A DNA stretch of 64,000 bases from Thioclava indica (GTDB lineage: Bacteria; Pseudomonadota; Alphaproteobacteria; Rhodobacterales; Rhodobacteraceae): NCBI RefSeq assembly GCF_000714545.1, contig NZ_AUNB01000040.1:62001-126000 (forward strand), given 5' to 3'. The notes beneath the pieces are model-generated. The model saw nothing but the letters and a program-made list of their open reading frames with translations. It made no database searches and was not told the DNA's origin. Every line of letters begins with the position of its first letter. Position 1 is the first letter of the stretch. Below, piece by piece: positions 9,888-18,772 of this stretch. Position numbers and translations under genes: made by a program.

Positions 9888-10024
9888 AGGGGCGCTGCCC
9901 CCGGCCTGCGGCCATTCACCCCCGGGATATTTCCAACACCTGGAAGCCGGAATGCGTTTGCCCTTCCTCTTGATCGAAATATCCCGGGGGTGAATGGCCG
10001 CAGGCCAGAGGGGGCAGCGCCCCT
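9888..10024. repeat. interspersed palindromic repeat, copy A
   Basis: Two long inverted arms, about 9889-9930 and 9979-10024, each carry the GC-rich core CCCCCGGGATAT or its complement and the CCTGCGGCCATTCAC block. They flank a ~48-base loop. The reverse complement of the whole element matches a second copy at 45988-46122 almost throughout, including the loop, so this is a dispersed family and not a simple terminator. It fills most of the 300-base pheS-rplT gap (9813-10112); the rest holds only the rplT terminator. It can be read as short proline/glycine-rich peptides, which are not regarded as genes. Confidence 0.88.
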
Positions 10025-10057
10025 TGCCCAGCGCCCACGCGAGATAAGGGGGCAACG

Positions 10058-10088
10058 CAAAAGGCCGCCCCGAGGGAGCGGCCTTTCG
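10058..10088 (-). terminator. rho-independent terminator of rpmI-rplT
   Basis: On the minus strand a GC-rich stem AAGGCCGC...GCGGCCTT with a short loop is followed by TTGCG, 25 bases after the rplT stop. Position and shape fit the end of the rpmI-rplT transcript. The T tract is short. Confidence 0.7.
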
Positions 10089-10112
10089 CAATTTCGATAA
10101 CGGTGGTCGCGC

Positions 10113-10490
10113 TTAGGCGGCAACAGCCGTTGCGGCTGCGGCCTTGGCCTGCTCCACGATGGCGGCGAACGCCTCGGGCTCGTGCACGGCGAGATCGGCG
10201 AGAACCTTGCGGTCCACTTCGACGCCAGCCAGAGCCAGACCGTGGATGAACTTCGAGTAGCTCAGATCGGCATCGACCAAACGCACGGCGGCGTTGATAC
10301 GCTGGATCCAGAGCGCGCGGAAGTTACGCTTGCGCGCCTTGCGGTCGCGGGTCGCGTATTGGTTGGCCTTGTCGACCGCCTGCGTGGCGGTGCGGAAGTT
10401 GCGCGAGCGCGCGGAGTAATAGCCTTTCGCCTTTTTCAGCACTTTCTTGTGCGAGGCGTGGGTGACTTTACCGGATTTAACGCGTGACAT
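10113..10490 (-). CDS. rplT: 50S ribosomal protein L20
   Basis: 125 residues, the usual L20 length plus a few alanines at the C-terminus. The strongly basic N-terminal extension ([14 protein letters not shown]) and the globular domain with LWIQRINAA are diagnostic. L20 binds 23S rRNA early in 50S assembly. It follows rpmI after a 16-base gap and forms a two-gene operon with it; infC is not adjacent here. Confidence 0.98.
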   Translation of the reverse strand: MSRVKSGKVTHASHKKVLKKAKGYYSARSRNFRTATQAVDKANQYATRDRKARKRNFRALWIQRINAAVRLVDADLSYSKFIHGLALAGVEVDRKVLADLAVHEPEAFAAIVEQAKAAAATAVAA

Positions 10491-10506
10491 TGTTCAAGTC
10501 TCCCGA

Positions 10507-10707
10507 TCAGCGATTGTAAGGCATGTATTTCTTCACGATCTTCGTATCCGCCTCGCACAGCACCATGGTGCCTGCGGTGTCGCGGATGAATTTCGTGGAG
10601 CGTTTGATCATGCCGTGGCGCTTGCCGGCGTGACCGACTTTGATTTTGCCGGTGGCGGTGAACTTGAACCGCTTTTTCGCAGCGGATTTCGTCTTCATCT
10701 TGGGCAT
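10507..10707 (-). CDS. rpmI: 50S ribosomal protein L35
   Basis: 66 residues, highly basic, beginning [14 protein letters not shown] and containing [10 protein letters not shown], which is unmistakable for L35. AAGGAG lies 7 bases before the ATG at 10707. First gene of the rpmI-rplT operon. Confidence 0.98.
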   Translation of the reverse strand: MPKMKTKSAAKKRFKFTATGKIKVGHAGKRHGMIKRSTKFIRDTAGTMVLCEADTKIVKKYMPYNR

Positions 10708-10853
10708 TTACAGCTCCTTTTCAGGGTGTGGAAGCGCGACTCGGCATGCCACTTGGGCCGGACGCGCGGTGGTCGAGCGCGCCTGATAGACGCGCAGGCT
10801 GCGCTTGGCAAGGCCAAACTTACGAAATCACAGACTGAACCGCAGCGCGCAAC

Positions 10854-11093
10854 CTAGTTGAACACCCGCGCGACCGTGCGCGCCACTGCATCGGGGATGC
10901 GTTCGATCGTGTAGCCGTCGGGTTTGGCGTAAAACGCAAAGACAATCAGCCCGCCCGCCATCAGCACGGCAACTGCGGCGGCGCGGGGCGGGCGATGATC
11001 TGAGAATGCCGAGATGACGGCCGGGATCGCGAAGATCGCGATCACCAGACCGATTGTCAGGATCAGATCGGTATCAAGCCCGGCCAAATCCAT
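10854..11093 (-). CDS. small two-helix membrane protein, function unknown
   Basis: 79 residues with two hydrophobic segments (about 10-29 and 39-56) and a short basic C-terminal tail. It resembles uncharacterised small proteins found beside rpmI in Rhodobacterales, but no domain can be named. AAGGG stands upstream of the ATG at 11093. It lies between pyk and rpmI, all in the same direction. Confidence 0.65.
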   Translation of the reverse strand: MDLAGLDTDLILTIGLVIAIFAIPAVISAFSDHRPPRAAAVAVLMAGGLIVFAFYAKPDGYTIERIPDAVARTVARVFN

Positions 11094-11128
11094 TCCGTGC
11101 CCTTTCGTTTCACTCCCCTACGGGAAGT

Positions 11129-12574
11129 TTACTCAGGGTCGGTGCGATAAATCAATCTTTCATCGCAAGGGGCGACGCGCAGAATGTTCGTTGTGCCCTG
11201 CACGTTAAAGGGCACACCGGCGGTGACGATGATCTGCTGCGTCTCATCGGCAAAGCCGAAATCGCGTGCCGCGCGGGCAGCGTTGACGACGGCCTGCTTG
11301 AAACGCTCCAGCTCGCCGCAATGCACGGCATGCACGCCCCAGGTCAGGGTGACACGGCGCAGCGTGGCATCGATCGGCGAGAGCGCGATGATCGGAACGC
11401 GCGGGCGTTCGCGCGCGGTCAGCGCAACGGTGGCGCCCGACTGGGTATAGGCGCAAATCGCCGCGATATCGGTGGTCTCTGCGATCTCGCGCGCGGCGGC
11501 CACGATCCCGTCAGCAACGGTCTGGCGGTCGGCATTGCGCGAGGCTTCGATGATTTCACGATAGATCGTGTCTTTCTCGACCGAGATCGCGACGTTGTTC
11601 ATCGTCTCGACCGCCTCGACCGGATAGCGCCCGGCTGCGGATTCCGCGCTGAGCATGACGGCATCTGCACCCTCATAGATCGCGGTCGCTACGTCAGAGA
11701 CTTCGGCGCGCGTCGGCATCGGGCTTTCGATCATGCTTTCCAGCATCTGCGTCGCCACGATTACCGGCTTGGCGGCAGCGCGACATTTACGGATCAGCTG
11801 TTTCTGGATCGGCGGCACAGCCTGCACCGGCAGCTCGACCCCAAGATCGCCACGCGCGACCATGATCCCGTCAGACACCGCCAGAATGTCATCAAAGCTG
11901 CGCACCGCCGAGGGTTTCTCGATTTTGCTCAGGATCGCGGCGCGGCCTTTGGCCAGATCGCGCGCTTCGGTGACGTCTTCGGGGCGCTGCACAAAGCTGA
12001 GCGCCAGCCAGTCCACGCCCATCTCGCAGGCAAATTCCAGATCCTTGCGGTCCTTGTCCGACAGCGCGGCCACCGGCAGCACCACGTCGGGCACGTTCAC
12101 GCCCTTGCGGTCGGAAATCGTGCCGCCCACGGTGATGGTGCAATTGGCGTAATCGCTGCCGCAGTCTTCGACGCGCATGCGGATCTTGCCGTCATTGACC
12201 AGCAATTCCGAGCCCGACTCGAGCGCTGCGAAGATCTCGGGATGAGGCAGGCGCGCGCGGTGATTGGTGCCGGGCACGTCATCAAGGTCAAAGCGGAACG
12301 CATCGCCCTCTTCAAGATCGGCAGCACCGGCAGCAAATGTGCCCACGCGCAGCTTCGGCCCCTGAAGGTCGGCGAGAATGGCGATCGGGCGCGAGAACTC
12401 GGCCTCGAGCTTGCGGATGATGGCGTGACGGGCGCGATGCTCGTCATGGGTGCCGTGGCTCATATTGAGGCGGAACACATCGGCACCGGCGACGAACAGC
12501 GCCTTGATGCTTTCATAGTCCGAAGAGGATGGGCCCAAGGTGGCCACGATTTTAACATTGCGAAGGCGTCTCAT
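11129..12574 (-). CDS. pyk: pyruvate kinase
   Basis: A 481-residue pyruvate kinase that makes pyruvate and ATP from phosphoenolpyruvate and ADP. The N-terminal VKIVATLGP strand, the metal and substrate region (ISKIEKP type, here LSKIEKP), the TQMLESM segment and the EVSDVATAIYEGADAVMLS helix are all present. I place the start at 12574 (MRRLRN), where GAGGA and AGGAG lie upstream. A longer reading to 12652 lacks family support. It is divergent from the N-formylglutamate amidohydrolase gene, so the promoters lie in 12575-12712. Confidence 0.97.
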   Translation of the reverse strand: MRRLRNVKIVATLGPSSSDYESIKALFVAGADVFRLNMSHGTHDEHRARHAIIRKLEAEFSRPIAILADLQGPKLRVGTFAAGAADLEEGDAFRFDLDDVPGTNHRARLPHPEIFAALESGSELLVNDGKIRMRVEDCGSDYANCTITVGGTISDRKGVNVPDVVLPVAALSDKDRKDLEFACEMGVDWLALSFVQRPEDVTEARDLAKGRAAILSKIEKPSAVRSFDDILAVSDGIMVARGDLGVELPVQAVPPIQKQLIRKCRAAAKPVIVATQMLESMIESPMPTRAEVSDVATAIYEGADAVMLSAESAAGRYPVEAVETMNNVAISVEKDTIYREIIEASRNADRQTVADGIVAAAREIAETTDIAAICAYTQSGATVALTARERPRVPIIALSPIDATLRRVTLTWGVHAVHCGELERFKQAVVNAARAARDFGFADETQQIIVTAGVPFNVQGTTNILRVAPCDERLIYRTDPE

Positions 12575-12712
12575 GCGTCCTCGTCTCCTGATCAAATTGG
12601 TGTCATTTCGTGGGCCAAGGAGGGGTATGGCGCAAATTGTCGCGGCCTGCAACTGGCCCTTGGGTCAAGTTTCGGTCTAATTGGGGCGATATCGAGCAAG
12701 CGTGAAGAGAAG

Positions 12713-13459
12713 ATGACGGATCAATCCCCTTATAGCATTACCCGCCCGGAGCACCCTTCGCGTTGGCTTGTCACCTGCGATCATGCCCGCAATACCGTGC
12801 CCGATTGGGTGGCGGGGGGCGATTTGGGGATCGCGGCGACGGATATGGCACGCCACATCGCCTATGACGTGGGTGCGCTGGGGCTGTCCGAGGCGCTGGC
12901 CAAGCAGTTGGACGCACCGCTGATTGCGTCGGATTTCTCGCGTCTGGTAATTGATCCCAACCGCGGCGAGGACGATCCAACACTGGTAATGCAGCTTTAC
13001 GATGGCACGATCATTCCCGCCAATCGAGTGGCGACGCCCGCGCAGATCGAGGCGCGGCTGGAACGGCTCTATCGCCCCTATCATGACGCCTATGCAAAGC
13101 TGGCCGCGCAGCGCGACGACACGGTGATCTGCGCCGTTCATTCCTACACGCCCCGCCTGCGCGGGCGGGCGCTGCGGCCTTGGCAGGTCGGGGTGCTGCA
13201 TGCCCCCGCCGATAGCCGTCTTGCGCTACCCCTGATCGCGCGGCTTTGTGCGGAATCCGATCTGTGCGTGGGCGATAACGAACCCTATCTGGGGCATCTT
13301 GAGGGCGACTCGATTGACCGCCATGCGCTGCAAAAGGGGCGCCCTAACGTGTTGATCGAACTGCGCAACGATCTGATCGAAACACCAGCGCAGCAGGCGA
13401 AATGGGCGGCGCGGCTTGCGCCGATTTTGCAACAGGTTCTGGCCGAAAGCGGGCTATAG
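12713..13459 (+). CDS. N-formylglutamate amidohydrolase family protein
   Basis: A 248-residue FGase-family hydrolase. Family hallmarks are the CDHARN segment near residue 20, FSRLVIDPNRG near 75, AVHSYTP near 135, and GDNEPY followed by VLIELRNDLI near the C-terminus. Relatives hydrolyse N-formylglutamate in histidine breakdown, but no hut genes are nearby, so the substrate is open. The start at 12713 has GAGAAG just upstream; longer readings run antisense through pyk and are not real. Confidence 0.85.
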   Translation: MTDQSPYSITRPEHPSRWLVTCDHARNTVPDWVAGGDLGIAATDMARHIAYDVGALGLSEALAKQLDAPLIASDFSRLVIDPNRGEDDPTLVMQLYDGTIIPANRVATPAQIEARLERLYRPYHDAYAKLAAQRDDTVICAVHSYTPRLRGRALRPWQVGVLHAPADSRLALPLIARLCAESDLCVGDNEPYLGHLEGDSIDRHALQKGRPNVLIELRNDLIETPAQQAKWAARLAPILQQVLAESGL

Positions 13460-13600
13460 GCGGCAGCAATGCCCACGATTAAACGGGCTTGTTTCGCATC
13501 GAGGAACGTGACCTCACAGGCCTCACAAGCGTTGATAGAACCGTGACGCCCCCTCAATACCTTTGATGAATTTCAAGGGGGCCTAGGGGCAATCACCCTC

Positions 13601-14684
13601 ATGGTGGCACTTTTACTTTTGGCATTTCTACCGCTCGCGCTGGCCTTCAGCATGGGCGATGACGACGATGACAATCATGATAGCTCTGACGACTTGGCGG
13701 GCGATGACACGATCACCGGCACCGATGGCACCGACAGCGTAACGGGCCTCGCAGGGGATAATCGCATCTTCCTTGAAGGCGGCGATGATCAGGGGGAGGT
13801 CACGCTAGCCATCGAAGATGATCTGGATGGCGCAGAGTCGTTCGAGGACTTTCTGGATATCTATGAAAACTCGGGCCTGTTTGGCGCAGTTGGCGGCACT
13901 GGCGACGATTATATCGACGGCGGCCACGGAGATGATGCGATCTTCGGCTCGCAGGGCGATGATACGCTATGGCTTGAGGGCGGCGACGATGGCAACGTGC
14001 TGGATGAAAGCGCAGCCGATTTCATCTTCTCTGGCAATTCGATCGCCCTTTCGATCTCTTTGCTCGAAGCCAATGACTTCTTCGGTGGCGTAGGCGGGAA
14101 TGGCAACGACTATATCGACGGGGGCAGCGGAGACGATTCTCTGTATGGCGGTGCGGGCGACGACACTTTGCGCGGCAATACCGGCGATGACATAATTTTC
14201 GACAATCTCGGGAGCGACACCTTCAACGGCGGATATGGCGATGACGCGCTCGTCGCGTGGGACAATTATCAGGGATCTTCTGACATCGTGAATGGTGGCG
14301 CGGGCGATGATATTTTGTTCATTGATGACGCCGATCAGGCAACGGGCGGCGCGGGTTGGGACAGCTTTTTTCCTCTCGCCAAGCAAGGGCGATGGCGTGG
14401 GCCAAGCTGTGACGATCACAGACTTCAATCCGACCCCTTCCGGGGATAGCGAAAACGGGGAAGCGGGCGAGTCCGTCTTGTTCGAAGTCGCCAGTTATAA
14501 AGACAGCGACGATTTCACCATCGGGCAGACCGGCGCGGATGTGACCATCTCGATTTGGGGCAAGTCGGTGGCGGTGCTGCAAAATACTCAGCTTTCGGAT
14601 CTGCAGCCGACGTCGGTCTTGTTGGGTGTCGGCTCTACCCTGAACACCTCATCGCCCGAAGTCTATCTGCCGCGCAAAATCTGA
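13601..14684 (+). pseudogene. RTX-type calcium-binding protein, interrupted by a frameshift
   Basis: The first frame (13601-14449) has a hydrophobic N-terminus, an Asp-rich stretch, and several GGxGDDxx nonapeptide repeats typical of RTX calcium-binding rolls (about residues 95-135, 165-205 and 235-250). It ends in an unrelated tail. After a run of six T at 14366-14371 the natural continuation is in the next frame, giving SFFLSPSKGDGVGQ and then a plausible C-terminal domain ending at 14684. Five Ts would restore one ~360-residue protein. This may be a true mutation, an assembly error or slippage. No strong ribosome site precedes 13601. Confidence 0.75.
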
Positions 14685-14922
14685 TCCCTCGGCGTCCCGA
14701 ATCGGCGATCTTTAGCGGGTGAAATCAGCACTGGTTTCGCCCGCTTTTGCCTTGCTTTCGCCACTTCGGTTTTGGCTTTGATGCACCCGCTTTACCAATC
14801 CCGCCGCCCCGCCGAGATTGGTGAAGCAACGGTAAACAATCACGCCCCAATGCGCACACAAACGCCTTGTCGGTTGCGCCCGTCGCCCACAAACTGCCGC
14901 TAACATCCGGGAGTTTGCAGCT

Positions 14923-15594
14923 ATGTTCGCCTTGTTTCTTGCCGTCACGATCGCGCTTGCCCTGTTGGGCTGGGCCGAGTTCGCGCCCCGTCGCGCGGGC
15001 AAGGTGGCGCAGGCGCAAGAGGCCACTGACGCTGCGCAAGACAATGACCAAAGCGACGCCCCCAAACCTGCGCGGCGCAAGCGGGTCACGCTGGCGCTGC
15101 CCCGTTTTAAGTTGCCCCGCTTCAAGCTGCGCCTGTTCAAGCGCGCAGACACGTCTGAGCCCGACGAGACACTTTCCGATCTGAGCGCGCCCGACGAGAC
15201 ACTTTCCGATCTGAGCGCGCCCGTCGTGCCGCTTGATGAGTTGCGTGAGCCTCCCCGTGAAGACGCAGCGCAGACCGCGCCGCAAACGCCCCCCGTGCCC
15301 GATGATCCAGATGCCGATGTGATGGCGCGGATTGAGGCGATGCTCGAGGCCCCCGAGGTGGCGAGCGAGACGCAAGACGACCTGCCCCGCATCCCGAATT
15401 TCGCGCCCGGCGATCAGATCGCGCTAGAGATTGACGGCCCTACCCCGCATGCGCGTGAAATCCGCTTTGAAGCCGATCCCACGGGTCGCCACGCGATTGC
15501 GCTGATCGCGGATGAGCCGATCTTGCTGATTGAAAACACCGACCCGACGACGCTTACGCCTGCGGTCCTGTCGTTCCGCGCACACGCCGCCTGA
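14923..15594 (+). CDS. membrane-anchored acidic protein, function unknown
   Basis: 223 residues. An N-terminal membrane helix (2-18) is followed by a basic block built of RFKLPRFKLRLFKR, then an acidic, proline-rich linker. The C-terminal ~70 residues look globular (QIALEIDGP...ILLIENTDPTTL). The linker contains a perfect 30-bp tandem duplication (15161-15220) encoding PDETLSDLSA twice. GGAG lies 9 bases before the ATG. No family is recognised. It converges on the dat operon at a shared terminator. Confidence 0.65.
   Translation: MFALFLAVTIALALLGWAEFAPRRAGKVAQAQEATDAAQDNDQSDAPKPARRKRVTLALPRFKLPRFKLRLFKRADTSEPDETLSDLSAPDETLSDLSAPVVPLDELREPPREDAAQTAPQTPPVPDDPDADVMARIEAMLEAPEVASETQDDLPRIPNFAPGDQIALEIDGPTPHAREIRFEADPTGRHAIALIADEPILLIENTDPTTLTPAVLSFRAHAA
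15161..15220 (+). repeat. perfect 30-bp tandem duplication inside a gene
   Basis: Positions 15161-15190 and 15191-15220 are identical. The unit is a multiple of three, so the reading frame is kept and ten residues are duplicated in the linker of the host protein. Confidence 0.95.
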
Positions 15595-15615
15595 ATAAGG
15601 CAAGGCGCGTGCTAG

Positions 15616-15647
15616 AAAAGCCCCGGCTGGGCTGGCCGGGGCTTTTT
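15616..15647. terminator. bidirectional rho-independent terminator
   Basis: Stem GCCCCGGC...GCCGGGGC flanked by AAAA on the left and TTTTT on the right. It lies between two convergent genes (ending at 15594 and 15671) and can serve both directions. Confidence 0.88.
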
Positions 15648-15670
15648 GATGTCTGGCGATCAAGGGCCGA

Positions 15671-16531
15671 TCAGATCGCGGCTTTGAGACTTTCCTCAAG
15701 GTAGATTTCGCGCAGACGCGCTGCAACGGGGCCGGGTTTTCCCGCGCCAATCGCCACGTTGTCGACCTCGACCACCGGCATCACAAACGCCGAAGCCGAG
15801 GTGAAAAACGCCTCATCGGCGGCTTGCGCTTCGGCGATGGTATAGGGGCGCTCCTCGATCTCCATCTGCGCCTCGGCGGCGTATTTCAGCAGCGAGGCGC
15901 GGGTGATCCCGTGCAGGATATCATGGCTAAGCTGGCGCGTGATGATCTTGTTGCCCTTGACGATATAGGTGTTGTTCGAGCTGCCCTCGGTGACAAACCC
16001 GTCCTCCACAAACCACGCATCATTCTTGCCCGCTGCTTCGGCGGCCATCTTGGCCATCGACGGATACAGCAACTGCACGGTCTTGATGTCGCGGCGATGC
16101 CAGCGCAGATCGGGCAGCGAGATCACCTTGATGCCGGTCTTGGCTTTGGGATCATCGGCGAGGTTCGTTTTGGCCTGCGTATAGAGCACCACGGTCGGCG
16201 GCGTGCCCGCGGGCGGGTAGTGGAAATCGCGATCGCCCGCATTGCCGCGGCTGATCTGCAAATAGACCAGACCCTCGTCGATATTATTGCGCGCGATCAG
16301 TTCGCGATGGATTTCGATCCATTCTTCGCGGCTCAGATCGCAGGTCATCTCCAACTCGCTGAGCGAGCGGGCAAGACGGTTCATATGGCCTTCGAACTCC
16401 AGGATTTTGCCGCCCAGCACCGAGGTCACCTCATAGACCGCATCGCCCATCACAAAGCCCCGGTCAAAGATCGAGACCTTGGCCTCTTCCTCGGGCAGAT
16501 ACGCCCCGTTCAGATAGACAGTCCGGCTCAT
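15671..16531 (-). CDS. dat: D-amino acid aminotransferase
   Basis: A 286-residue class IV PLP aminotransferase of the D-alanine transaminase type. FDRGFVMGD near the N-terminus, the PLP lysine in RDIKTVQLL (Lys150) and the following EDGFVTEGSSNN phosphate-binding segment match the family. Dat moves the amino group of D-Ala, D-Glu or similar to a 2-oxo acid. The start at 16531 has AAGGAG 7 bases away. It follows dgcA after 14 bases, so it probably acts with the DgcN/DgcA D-glutamate route. A branched-chain transaminase role is less likely given the sequence and neighbours. Confidence 0.88.
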   Translation of the reverse strand: MSRTVYLNGAYLPEEEAKVSIFDRGFVMGDAVYEVTSVLGGKILEFEGHMNRLARSLSELEMTCDLSREEWIEIHRELIARNNIDEGLVYLQISRGNAGDRDFHYPPAGTPPTVVLYTQAKTNLADDPKAKTGIKVISLPDLRWHRRDIKTVQLLYPSMAKMAAEAAGKNDAWFVEDGFVTEGSSNNTYIVKGNKIITRQLSHDILHGITRASLLKYAAEAQMEIEERPYTIAEAQAADEAFFTSASAFVMPVVEVDNVAIGAGKPGPVAARLREIYLEESLKAAI

Positions 16532-16545
16532 TTCGATCTCCTTAC

Positions 16546-17508
16546 TCAGCCCCAAAGCTCTGGCTCTGGCGGGTCCATTTCGCTGCCTTTGTAGTGCAAC
16601 GCTGCGCTGCGGTCTTCGGCCAGAAGCAACGGCCCGTCAAGATCCACGAAATCGGCGCCCTGTGCGACCAAGGCGGCGGGGGCCATCGCAAGGCTAGACC
16701 CGACCATGCAGCCGACCATAACGTCAAAGCCCTCGGATCGCGCCAATGCACGCAGGGCCAAGGCTTCGGTCAAACCGCCGGTCTTGTCGAGCTTGATATT
16801 GATGACGTCATATTTGCCGCGCAAATGGGCCAGACTTTCGCGGTCATGGCAGCTTTCATCAGCGCAGATCGGCACGAGGCGCTCGATACCCGACAGCGCC
16901 TCATCGCCCGCCGCAGGCAGGGGCTGTTCGACCAACACTACGCCGAGCGCATGCAACTCGGCTTGCAGATCAAGGAAGGTCTCCATCTGCCAGCCCTCAT
17001 TGGCATCAATGATGATGCGCGCCTCAGGCGCGCCTTCACGCACCGCGCGCAAACGCGGCAGGTCATCGGGCGTGCCGAGCTTGATCTTCAAAAGCGGACG
17101 ATGGGCCTGCGCGGCAGCCGAGGCGCGCATTGCCTCGGGCGTATCCAGCGACAGCGTGTAGGCGGTGATCAGCGGCTCGGGGCGCGCCAGACCGGCGAGT
17201 TCCCAAACCGGTTTTCCCGCGCGCTTGGCCTCCCAATCCCACAAGGCGCAATCGACCGCGTTGCGCGCCGCCCCTGCGGGCAGCGCCTCTTGCAGCTCGG
17301 CGCGCGTGATGCCCGCAGGCAGGCTTTCGATCTGGGCGGTGACGCTCTCAAGACTTTCGCCGTAGCGCGCATAGGGCACACATTCGCCCCAGCCCTTCGC
17401 GCCATCGCGTTCCACCGTGGCGGTCAAGACCTCGGCCGCCGTTTTAGAGCCGCGCGCGATGGTGAACACCTGCGCCAATTTGAACGTGTCGTGCTGAACG
17501 CGGATCAT
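16546..17508 (-). CDS. dgcA: enolase-superfamily dipeptide epimerase-like enzyme, probable N-acetyl-D-glutamate racemase DgcA
   Basis: A 320-residue muconate-lactonizing-type enolase-superfamily enzyme. The catalytic lysine motif KIK is at 141-143, metal ligands are in DAN (Asp168), EQP (Glu194) and ADES (Asp217), and the opposite general acid/base lysine is near 239 in NIKLDKTGG. Relatives include L-Ala-D/L-Glu epimerase. When encoded next to the DUF1611 protein DgcN they act as N-acetyl-D-glutamate racemase, and that partner is the next gene upstream. The ATG at 17508 is favoured over 17523 because AAGGGG is well placed for it. Confidence 0.85.
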   Translation of the reverse strand: MIRVQHDTFKLAQVFTIARGSKTAAEVLTATVERDGAKGWGECVPYARYGESLESVTAQIESLPAGITRAELQEALPAGAARNAVDCALWDWEAKRAGKPVWELAGLARPEPLITAYTLSLDTPEAMRASAAAQAHRPLLKIKLGTPDDLPRLRAVREGAPEARIIIDANEGWQMETFLDLQAELHALGVVLVEQPLPAAGDEALSGIERLVPICADESCHDRESLAHLRGKYDVINIKLDKTGGLTEALALRALARSEGFDVMVGCMVGSSLAMAPAALVAQGADFVDLDGPLLLAEDRSAALHYKGSEMDPPEPELWG

Positions 17509-17527
17509 CTGCGCCCCTTTCATCTAG

Positions 17528-17570
17528 CCCGAAATACTCCCGCCGGAGGCTCCTGCCCCCGGCCACCTGC
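17528..17570. repeat. degenerate half-copy of the palindromic repeat family
   Basis: In the dgcN-dgcA gap the minus strand reads GGCCGGGGGCAGGAGCC and continues into GGCGGGAGTATT. The first block resembles the right arm of the 45988-46122 repeat (GGCCGGGGGCAGAGCC). No second arm or loop is found, so this is only a possible relative. Confidence 0.35.
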
Positions 17571-17578
17571 GCATCCGA

Positions 17579-18586
17579 TCAGATTGCAGCGAGCGCGTCC
17601 ACCAGTTTGCCCGCGCCAAAGCGGAACGGGTCGGTGGCGGGCAGAGACATTTCGGTCTCGACTTGGGCCAGATAGGCGCGCGCTTCATCCTCGGGCATCT
17701 TTTGCGTGTTCACCGAAATGCCCACGACCTGACAGTCAGGATTGACCACCCGCGCAAGGCTCAGCGCCATATCGCGCAACGCTTGCAGCGAGGGCAGCGC
17801 ATAGCCGGGCAGGCCGCGCATATGCGTGCGCGTCGGCTCATGCGACAGGATCAGCGCGTCGGGCGCGCCGCCATGAATCAACGCCATCGTCACGCCGGAA
17901 TAGGAAACGTGGAACAGGCTGCCCTGCCCCTCGATCAGATCCCAGTGATCGGGGTCATTGTCGGGCGTGAGATATTCGATTGACCCGGCCATGAAATCGG
18001 CGATCACCGCATCCAGCGGCACACCGTCGCCGGTGATCAGGATGCCGGTCTGCCCGGTTGCGCGGAAGCTGGCCTTCATGCCGCGATCCAGCATTTCGCG
18101 CTCCATGCAAAGCGAGGTATACATTTTGCCGACCGAGCAATCCGTGCCCACCGCCAAGCAGCGCTTACCGGTGCGTTTCTCGCCATTGGCAATCGGATAT
18201 TTCACCGCCGGGATCCGCACGTCATGCAACTGGCGCCCACAGGCCTCGGCCACCGCGACCAATTCAGGTTCGTCGCGCAGCAGGTTGTGCAAGCCAGAGG
18301 CAATATCAAGCCCCTCTTCAAGCGCCTGAACCAGCACCTTTTTCCACGCCTGACTGATCACGCCGCCCCGGTTGGCAACCCCGATCACCAGCGTTTTGCA
18401 GCCCGCCGCGATGGCCTCGGCCAAGTCCATGTCGGGAATGCCCATATCGGCTTGGCACCCGTCCATCCGGTATTGCCCGATGGCAAATTCAGGACGCCAA
18501 TCCTTGATCCCTTGCGCAACTTTTGCGGCCAGCGGGTCGGGCGCGTCGCCAAGAAACAGCAGATAAGGGGTGTCGATCAAGGCCAT
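17579..18586 (-). CDS. dgcN: DUF1611 protein, probable D-glutamate N-acetyltransferase DgcN
   Basis: A 335-residue DUF1611 protein: N-terminal Rossmann-like part, then a P-loop-like nucleotide/CoA segment GTDCSVGK (147-154), then HEPTRTHMRG near 255. DgcN-type members acetylate D-glutamate to N-acetyl-D-glutamate, which DgcA then epimerises so that it can join L-glutamate/arginine metabolism. First gene of the dgcN-dgcA-dat set, all on the minus strand. The assignment rests on family plus the DgcA partner; other DUF1611 proteins have no known activity. Confidence 0.83.
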   Translation of the reverse strand: MALIDTPYLLFLGDAPDPLAAKVAQGIKDWRPEFAIGQYRMDGCQADMGIPDMDLAEAIAAGCKTLVIGVANRGGVISQAWKKVLVQALEEGLDIASGLHNLLRDEPELVAVAEACGRQLHDVRIPAVKYPIANGEKRTGKRCLAVGTDCSVGKMYTSLCMEREMLDRGMKASFRATGQTGILITGDGVPLDAVIADFMAGSIEYLTPDNDPDHWDLIEGQGSLFHVSYSGVTMALIHGGAPDALILSHEPTRTHMRGLPGYALPSLQALRDMALSLARVVNPDCQVVGISVNTQKMPEDEARAYLAQVETEMSLPATDPFRFGAGKLVDALAAI

Positions 18587-18772
18587 TGGGGTCTCCTGTT
18601 GCAGGTTCGAGAGCGATAATAGGGCGCAGCTGGGGGATTTCTTGGGGATTTTCTTGCAACAAGCAAGGCCATGCGCAATATTATTCGCCTATTTCGCCAG
18701 CGCGCCGAAGATTTTCCCGAGGCGCCTAAAAACCATGCTGCATCGCGGCTGACGATTCTGCACGCGCAAAAT

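Noticed and set aside
9837-10123. Short open frames across the palindromic repeat (about 80 codons)
   Set aside because: Equivalent peptides arise in both repeat copies from the repeat itself; no ribosome site, and the frame is broken in copy B.
11054-12712. Long N-terminal extension of the N-formylglutamate amidohydrolase
   Set aside because: The extension runs antisense through pyruvate kinase; family similarity and a ribosome site begin at 12713.
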